Notes under the pieces: generated by a model | What the model was told of the DNA's origin: nothing | Database searches by the model: none | What the model saw: only the letters and a program-made list of their open reading frames with translations | Translations under genes and position numbers: made by a program | NCBI GenBank assembly: GCA_023630585.1 | Contig: CM042565.1 | Span: 1,392,013 to 1,456,012, forward strand | DNA from: Cranoglanis bouderius | Lineage: Eukaryota; Chordata; Actinopteri; Siluriformes; Cranoglanididae | DNA length: 64,000 nucleotides | Direction: 5' to 3' | Shown: piece by piece, positions 46,808 to 64,000 of the stretch | Layout: each line of letters begins with the position of its first letter | How positions within the stretch are numbered: the stretch's first letter is position 1

Positions 46808-47044
46808 AACATCCAGTGAGCCTCTCCCAGTCCAAAGACATGCATCATAGGCTGATTGGCATCTCTAAATTGTCCGTAGTGTGTGAATGGGTGTGAGTGT
46901 GTGTGCGTTGATTGTGCCCTGCAATGGGTTGGCACCCCATCCAGGGTGTCTCCCGCCTTGTGCCCCGAGTTCCCTGTGATAGGCTGCAGACCCCCCGTGA
47001 CCCTGTGTAGGATAAGCGGTGCAGAAAATGGATACATGGACATA
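46808..47044 (+). repeat. Dispersed fish repeat fragment with GGATACATGGACA tail
   Basis: It begins near CCAGTGAGCCTCTCCCAGTC and includes GATTGGCATCTCTAAATTGT, GTGCCCTGCAATGGGTTGGC, CTTGTGCCCCGAGTTCC and GACCCTGTGTAGGATAAGCG. These words belong to a repeat that is very common in teleost genomes and usually ends in a GGATGGA run. I cannot assign it to a named class from sequence alone. Confidence 0.6.
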
Positions 47045-47049
47045 CAGTA

Positions 47050-47496
47050 GCAGCAGTTCTGCAGTCAGAAACACCTTGTTGATGAGCGAGATCAACGGAG
47101 AATGGCCAGACTGGTTCGAGCTGACAGAAAGGCTACAGTAGCTCAGATAACCACTCTGTAGAATTGTAGTGAGCAGAAAAGCATCTCAGAAAGCACAACA
47201 CATCGAACCATGACACGGATGGGCTACAACAGCAGAAGACCACGTTGGGTTTCACTCCTGTCTGCCAAGAAGAGAAAGCTGAGGCTGCAGTGGGCACAGG
47301 CTCACCAAAACTGGACAGTTGAAGACTGGAAAAACGTAGCCTGGTCTGATGAATCTCAGTTTCTGCTGAGGGGCAGAATTTGGCACCACCAGCATGAATC
47401 CATGGACCCAACCTGCCTTGTGTCAACAATCCAGGGTGGTGGAGGTGTTGTAATGGTGTGGGAATTTTTTTCTTGGCACAGTTTGGGCCCAAAGGA
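47050..47496 (+). pseudogene. Tc1-like transposase fragment, 3' truncated
   Basis: The sequence resembles the N-terminal half of a fish Tc1-family transposase: RRMARLVRADRKATVAQITT, RTMTRMGYNSRRPRWVSLLS, KKRKLRLQWAQAHQNWTVED, AWSDESQF (first catalytic Asp) and GGGVVMVWEFFSWHSLGP. It is broken by an in-frame TAG near 47159 and by a small deletion after the SDES motif. Homology ends near 47496, before the second Asp and the Glu. No terminal inverted repeats are seen. The last part is open from 47210. Confidence 0.85.
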
Positions 47497-50400
47497 ACAT
47501 AATAGTTTGTAATATATTATCTAAGGCAGGATGTGATGAATAAAGCCATGGATAGTTCTATGAATATGATCATGGAGCATATGTTCTTAGATCATGTGTC
47601 CTGATTGTGAACATTGTTGCAGCCATTTATTAGATATAAGAATTTCTTATGACGTGGTGACTGGATGTGTGTCACATTTCCCCTCTGCTTTAGTTCCACT
47701 GCTGTGTCTTTAGCTTAGCTCCCTCTCAGACCCCTTCAGAGACATCAGAACCAAGGGTCAATGATAGAGTCATCCCCTTGACCCTGCTGAAGACCTTTGG
47801 TCACGTCCACAAGTCCCATTAAACCCTCATGCAATCCGAGAGAGGAACTTGTCAGTTCTGTCATCATTTTTGTCATCCGTTCATCACCCCCACTGTGATG
47901 CCTATTTGGCGCATGTCAGAGCCAGTTGTCTTTGATTTCTTTTGAAGATGCCACAACACACATGTTCAAGAGTATGGCAGTGAAACATCTGGAGAGAACT
48001 CCCACAACAACAACAACTAATATCAGCAACATCTAGTGGAAAATGTACAAATATTCAGCATCAGTGAGTCATGAATGTTACATTTATATCTAACTGAAAC
48101 AAGCGCACTGTGCTGCTTATGCAGAAAGCGGCACAGAGTTGTGTTATGGGAATAACGGTAAGGCCTTCTCATGAGAAAAAAAAACTGATAAAAGAAGACA
48201 AACACAGCAAAGATTTAAGACAAGAAGCAGATCAGAAAATGAGAGAGACTGCGAGGGAGATGTGGTTGGATTTTCGGTGGGAACGCAGCAAAGCCTGTGT
48301 CATAATACGCCCTTATTCTCTGCTTGGAATCTCTAATGAGAGAATCAAATGCTGTGACTCATGTGTAATGGGATTTGCAGAGTCTCGTGCGGTACCGGGG
48401 CCCAGCGGGCGGCTCAAAGCCTGTTAAGGTTGGACAAGCATTACAGGCCTAGAGGGGTGTGCGAGTGTAAAGGGAGGGTGGCGGTCTAAGAGGTGTGAGG
48501 GATCCCTGACAACACAGTTTGGCAATGGGACAACTGTGAATGTAGAAAGCTGCAGATAAACAGATTGAAGAAGAATGCCTTCTTTACCATCATCAGTGCA
48601 TACTTAAACTTTTTCATAAAGTATGAGATCAGTAGAGGAATTTCCTCACAAAAAAGACTCGCAGTCAAATATTGTGAAGAACAATGGTAGGACTTTATTT
48701 GTTAGAAGTTCCAGATCATCTGATGTTCAGCACTGTGTAGGAACCGACCTCCTAAACTACTTGATGATTCCAGTCTTATCTGTAAGGAACTGGAACGAAG
48801 TTTGGTTTGAGTAAAAAGTCTACAGTGTCCTACCATGATGGGTAAACAACTAAATAGTCCTACAAACCAGACTTATAGAACTCACTAGAGAGTCTGGCAC
48901 ATTTCTTCAACAAATGTGGCCAAGAACTGCCTGCTTTCACAGAAAGAAAAGATTTACTGATATGGCAGAAGACCGACCATAGACCTTCTCCCGATCACAG
49001 GAGATAATCTTACCATTTACTGCTTCACACAAAACTCTTTTATGACTTTTGAAGATGTAATTTCCCACTGAAAAGTGCAGAGAGCCAATCAGACTGTGGC
49101 CTTCAGTATCCTGATGCTTAAAGCCAGAAAAATATATTTGAAAAAACATGCCCATGGCTTGTGAGTGGAGCACCTGAGGCTGAGACTAACTTCTAAATAA
49201 CTCAAAGCATGCAAAGCAAGATTTAAATGGAGTAGATCATTGTTTATTTCCATGAATGCTGTGGTGAACAGTTTTTGGTGTCCAGATTCTATGAGTAAAC
49301 TGGGAAGTTGAATTTGGCTTTGTGTTACAATCTAAGACTTTTAGGGTCTCCATAAGTCTTGAGTGCACTCAGAACCTACAGAATCCAAAGCAGGGTTCTC
49401 AACACCGAAATCCTGAAAGTCCTCAGTGCTCCAACACAGCTGGATCATCTGAAAAGTTAATCAAATCTTCTGCAGTAAACTATGGATTCTTTGGCCTCTT
49501 AGTACTGAGAGGTCAGTGGTGTGGAGGAATGGTGTTCGTCATGGTGACAGTCTTGTTAACCATTCTTCTCAAATCTACTGAATAAGTGAGTGATTGGGTG
49601 TCATTGCATTTCGCTAATCAAAGATCAGTAAGTAACCGGACCTGCATTGTAGCGCAGTGGCCATGGAGGAGAGGCTGCTCAGAGGGAGTGGAGGACTGGT
49701 GAACGAGTTAGGATGGATTGTGTTTCTGTATCTTTGTTGCACCCAGTAGATTAGGAGACACCCAGTTAAACACTGAACAAGATCTGCTTGCCTGCAACCC
49801 TGAGTCCGAGCAGGCCATGAATGATTTAGCATGCCGGCTCTGTAGCTCGAGCAACTGAGTGCTGAGACAGGTGTTCACATGTTCACACCAGCTCTGGACG
49901 GCCTGATGATGCTAACATGAGGAAGAGAAGACTGGATTTCCAGAAAATGCAGTAGCAAGTATCTTGGAAGTTCTATAGAACACTTGAAATTGTACAAAAA
50001 TGTACCGGAACTGCTGAAACTGGGCAAGCTGAAGTGCTCTGAAATACTGGACCTGGGGATATTGGACTTTCATATTCTGTGGTTCTACAGGCTACTGGAA
50101 CACATAAATTTGGAAGTTTCTGGATTATAAGAAGCAGGAAAATTTGAACATTCTGATGTTCTGGAGATCTACAGAAGACTGGAATGACAAATTCTGATGG
50201 TCTAAGATTTCATGTTCTATGGATCACGGTGTGATCAAAGGCAATTTTGCAGTTTCTAAGGTTATACAGAACACTGATGGGTGGATTCTGATGTTCTGAA
50301 GTCCTGAATGGAATTTTGCTCTTCTTCTGTAGCCCTCACTAGCATGTAGACTATACACAAACTAGCCTATATCTAAATGTGGCGACTCCAGGGGAGCTTT

Positions 50401-53348
50401 AGGGAATATTAGGAACACGTAGCCACTGGTCCATACAGCAGCTGAGATGCAGGTATATCTGGAAGGATGTTAGTGTGTTGTGTGTGTCTATTTGTCCAAA
50501 TAGTACTTTTTACCAAAAAGTGGAGATTTTGTGTCATTGTTACAGTGTGTGTACTCAAGTTACATCCATTTGAGAGTAATGCTTGGCCTTACTTGCAGAG
50601 CTACACACACCAGAAACTTCTCTAATCAAATGAAACTTCAGATGCTATTTGAAACTTGCACAATTTGCATAGTCCTTGTCTTTCACATTAATTACACATG
50701 TCTATATCTTCTAATATTGTCTGCTTTTACAGCATGAGCGCATCTTTCACTTCACAACTTTGTTACCTGAGTCTGTCACATTTTGATCATAAGTCCATAA
50801 GATGCATCCTTGAAGGTTTAATGCCCACTTTCCTCAATAAGAATGTAACAGGATCCCACAGGTCACTTCAGGAGATCCTCTCTTGGATAGGGTTTCTTCC
50901 TCTTTGGCCTAGCCTACTTTAGAAGATGAGTCCCTCGCTCTTTCTCTCCCTTTTCCCACTCTGACTCTTTCTTTCCCTCAGATGAGGTCATCTCCACTCA
51001 GCTGTGACGGACACACTACACTAGGCCGAAGAACCGTCTCTTAATTAAGACACTTCACCCCTAAAGAGTACCTCACAGTACCTGATCTGACACTGCAGTG
51101 ATTGAGTTGATGAACCTTTTTGTGTTCTGGTGGTTGTTAAATTTGATGAAAATGTTGAACAGCCAGGAAAGCTTTGCAGCAGCTGCATTGAATGTGAGCA
51201 TTGAAAGTTCTCCTGCCTAAGAGTAAAGCGCCATTGGTTTGGTCTCAGTTTGGGTCTCCTCTGGACTCGGAACCGGCTTGTCCATGGCGGAATGGCTGAT
51301 GTCCATGTGCTCTATCAGATTCTTAAATGTTAGCATCCCTTCTGTCCCTTGTTCCATTGTTCTCCTGTTCAGCACCAAGTTCAGCCTGTTCCCATGTAAC
51401 AGTGATGGCAAATCGGAGAGAAAGTGGAGTTTGGGAAGTGTGGGGGTGTGGGAGTTCCACCCTCTTCACAATAACCGCAAGACTGAGATTAGTTCTGACA
51501 TCTCAAATGGGGGACCTTCAATGATATTGTTCACCTGCCTCTTTGGCTTAGACCGAGGGGTGAGTGGGGGGTGGTGGTGTGTTGGGGTCGGTTCTGAGGG
51601 CATGATATAGATGGGGTGACAGAGATGATGTGTGTGGAACGGCTGAAATTATTGGCTGACAGGTGGGAGGAAATCACACTTAGCAATTATAGTCTTGGTA
51701 TAGTGTTGTTACAGGTCACAACCAAGGCAAACTCAAGTTGTGCACATACACACACACACGCTGTTCCTGAACTTTGGGGTTCTGTAGTCCATATTACTGT
51801 GCTGCTCATAACAAGTCCCCATTGTTCAGTCGCAGGGCGCTCTAATTGGACACGGACCGTTACAGCACTATTTAGTCTCAAGAAGGCCTCATTTCAGAGG
51901 CTCTGATCAGACAAACACAGCTAGCCCTCCCTCCTTCACTCCCTCCCTCCCTCACACCCTTGCCCTCTCCTCTTTCTCCGTCCCTCCATCCTCCTCCCGT
52001 AGTCCAAATAGGCCAAATCTCCTCCTTTGTCCACAGACTGGCCAGTGTGAAATTCGCTCTGACGTTAAATGTTTTCTAATGAATAAATTTTGAAAGGATA
52101 TGCAGAGGGAATATATGTAATGGAATGTAGACTGCATTTTAAAAGCTTTTTCATTGTCCATCCATTTCTCCAGGGGAATTTACAGGACAAAAAACTGGCC
52201 TCTTTCAGAAGAGAGCTAATGAGGATTCGGTGTGTGAATTTGGAGTAGGAGCAGGATTTCAGGAGGGCTTTGATTCATAAGATTAGACTTAATGTTTCTC
52301 TCTTTTTTTCCTATTATAATTTGAAAGTCAAATAACTTGTGGTTCTCAGCATTGAGGGGAAAAGAAGACATGAAAATGAACAGGAGAAAAGGACTCTGAG
52401 ATATAAAAGAGTGCAAAGAAAATGTGTCTTCCAATATTATTGTAAGGGTTTCCCTTCCTACATGCTGCTAAGTGGACCTCAAAATATTATTCATTTTAAT
52501 GAATATATATTCCAGAAAAAGAAATATTAAACCGAGTAAAGTAAAAACGTCATGAGATAACTGGAAACTTTTAGTATGAAATATTTTGTGTGTATATATA
52601 ATTGTATAGTTATATATTTGAACATTTGTGCTGTAGAGCCAGCCAGAGCTCTAGTAGTTTACAGTACTTTAAAGTGTATTTAAAGACCATTTAAAAGTAT
52701 TTTCGTGTATTTAAAGACCACTGAACTGGAGGTGATGTGATACGAGCAGCGGGCATCATCTATCCAGCACCCGAGAGCTTGTTCATATGAGATTCAGAGT
52801 AAATTATGCTGTCAGTCATACAGACCTGAGTGGCAAGGTCATCGTAATTGGATATCTCGTTACACCACATATACAACGGAAAGCCTTCCTAACATCCCTT
52901 AGTTAATCAGTGGGAGGTTATGCGGTTGGATTACCACAACTCAGTTTTTCATTTCTAACAAACCGTCCTCTTGGTCTGAGTTGGTTCTCTGTGTCAGGGG
53001 TGAAAATTCAGGAGAAATTCTGCTTGTTCAGCTAATATGAATTCAGTTCATGACCTGAAACACCTGCAGAAATGTTTCCTCTAAGCTGATTTACAACACA
53101 CCTGACATCCCAATCATGTGCATGTTTGGAGTAGTCAAGTGAGCTCCAATTATAATCCATGTGTCATAAAGTTTAGGGGTTCTAATGTTTTTTTTTTTTT
53201 TTTTAATTGGCTTCTCAGATATGTACAATAATATTTATGAGGAAAACACTAAGCTATGCAGTGCTGTGGATAGGAATAGAAGAATCCTGGTCTGAGCTGA
53301 TTACATCCAAAGCATGAATCAGTCTCGTTCGCTTCTCTAATTTTGCAG
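47497..53348. other. foxn4-myo1h intergenic region, distal part
   Basis: No supported exon was found, though the first myo1h exon and its promoter should lie here. Contents: a degenerate tandem repeat at about 49960-50320; a possible regulatory block near 48235-48480 (TGTGACTCATG, TAATGGGATTTGCAG, GGTACCGGGGCCCAGCGGGC); and another near 51830-52230 with homeobox-type TAATTGG and CCTCCTTTGTCCACAG. Short open frames show no recognisable protein features. Confidence 0.4.
49960..50320. repeat. Degenerate tandem repeat, TTCTGATGTTCTGGAGATCT-type unit
   Basis: The words TTCTGATGTTCTG, CTACAGAAGACTGGAA and GGAAGTTTCTGGA recur with changes at roughly 45-55 bp. An old, diverged minisatellite is the best reading; alignment was by eye. 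Confidence 0.5.
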
Positions 53349-63186
<9,838 letters not shown>

Positions 63187-63273
63187 GTGAGTCAAAACGT
63201 CCTCGTTACACTGGTTTAATAAACATCATTCTAACATGTTAAAGAGAAAACCCAGCCATTGACTTATAGTATA

Positions 63274-63967
63274 TACAGTGGTGCTTGAAAGTTTGTGAGC
63301 CCTTTAGAAGTTTCTATATTTCTGCATAAATATGATCTAATTCAGTGGTAGAATTCAGAATTCATTGTTCCATCGATGACGGCAAGTCGTCCTGGCCCAG
63401 ATGCAGTAAAACAGGCCCAAACCATGATACTACCACCACCATGTTTCACAGATGGGTTTTCTTATGCTATAATGCAGTGTTTTCCTTTCTCCAAATATAA
63501 CACTTCTCATTTAAAACAAAAAATTCTATCTTGGGCTCATCCGGCCACAAAACATTTTTGCATTAGCCTTCTGGCTTGTCCATGTGATCTTTAGCAAACT
63601 GCAGAAGGGCAGCAGTGTTCTTTTTGGAGAGCAGTGGCTTTCTCCTTGCAGCCTTGCCATACACACCATTGTTGTTCAGTGTTCTCCTGATGGTGGACTC
63701 ATTAACCTTAACATTAGCCAATGTGAGAGAGGCCTTTAGTTGCTTAGAAGTTACCCTGGGTTCCTCTGTGACCTCGTGGAGTATTGGAGTGATCTTTGTT
63801 GGTCTCCACTCCTGAGGAAGGTAACAATGACCAAGTATAATATTTTTGTCTCATTTGTTTAATTGGGTTCTCTTTGTCCACTTCTAGGACTTGTGTGAAA
63901 ATCTGATGTTTTAGGTCATATTTATGTAGAAATGTAGAAAATTTACAAACTTTTAAGCACCACTGTA
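63274..63967 (-). mobile_element. Short mariner/Tc1-type element with terminal inverted repeats
   Basis: The ends are near-perfect inverted repeats: TACAGTGGTGCTTGAAAGTT at 63274 and, reversed at 63967, TACAGTGGTGCTTAAAAGTT. Both are bounded by TA, as expected for TA target sites. The 694-bp interior, read on the minus strand, holds a decayed transposase piece: EVTEEPRVTSKQLKASL, NESTIRRTLNNNGVYGKAAR, RKPLLSKKNTAALLQFAKDH and KNVLWPDEPK. Stops interrupt it and both the N-terminal DNA-binding part and most of the catalytic domain are missing. It is therefore an internally deleted, non-autonomous copy, inserted in the last visible myo1h intron. Confidence 0.85.
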
Positions 63968-64000
63968 TTTCAATTCAATTTTAATGTAAAAAATTAATCT

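Noticed and set aside
52006..52016. SRF CArG box near TCCAAATAGGCC
   Set aside because: The A/T core is only five bases, one short of the consensus.

Overview
The window is vertebrate genomic DNA, most likely from a teleost fish. Genes are built from many short exons with GT-AG introns. (CA)n/(GT)n microsatellites are extremely dense. The mobile elements are decayed fish-type Tc1/mariner and IS630-like copies. The order and orientation ACACB(+) - FOXN4(-) - MYO1H(+) matches the conserved vertebrate block (human 12q24.11). The species cannot be fixed from the sequence.

Layout. 1-1.9 kb: 5' part of a teleost U-lineage-like MHC class I alpha gene on the minus strand (leader exon, alpha-1 exon, promoter); the rest lies off the left edge. 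1.9-8.1 kb: AT-rich intergenic DNA with three old diverged copies of a roughly 1 kb segment. 8.28-10.09 kb: a large minisatellite with a 65-bp higher-order period. 10.2-12.4 kb: CA repeats and a decayed, internally deleted IS630/Tc1-type transposase (minus). 12.44-13.37 kb: a tandem array whose unit changes from 35 to 40 bp and carries repeated GTAAGT motifs.

14.4-37.8 kb: acacb (acetyl-CoA carboxylase, ACC2 type), plus strand. I traced 53 coding exons whose phases all agree, giving 2352 residues. AMPK target serine, ATP-grasp domain, biotinyl lysine and the carboxyltransferase domain are all recognisable. 39.05-44.7 kb: foxn4 on the minus strand, 9 coding exons, 468 residues, with a promoter holding three NRF1-type palindromes. 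44.9-53.3 kb: intergenic, with a truncated Tc1-like copy, a dispersed fish repeat and possible regulatory blocks. 53.35-63.19 kb: myo1h (class I myosin), plus strand, 30 phase-consistent exons. Its first coding exon was not found and its last exon lies beyond the right edge. 63.27-63.97 kb: a short mariner/Tc1-type element with terminal inverted repeats sits in the final myo1h intron.

The genes are not an operon; each has its own regulation. acacb makes malonyl-CoA, which feeds lipid synthesis and restrains mitochondrial fatty-acid oxidation. foxn4 is a developmental transcription factor. myo1h is a membrane-linked actin motor. I found no clearly new biological system. The most unusual signals are sequence architecture around acacb: a 781-nt pure homopurine tract in intron 1, complementary (GT)n/(CA)n tracts flanking in-frame exons, a conserved 24-nt microexon, and a 31-bp tandem repeat that has copied the exon-52 splice donor into the following intron.
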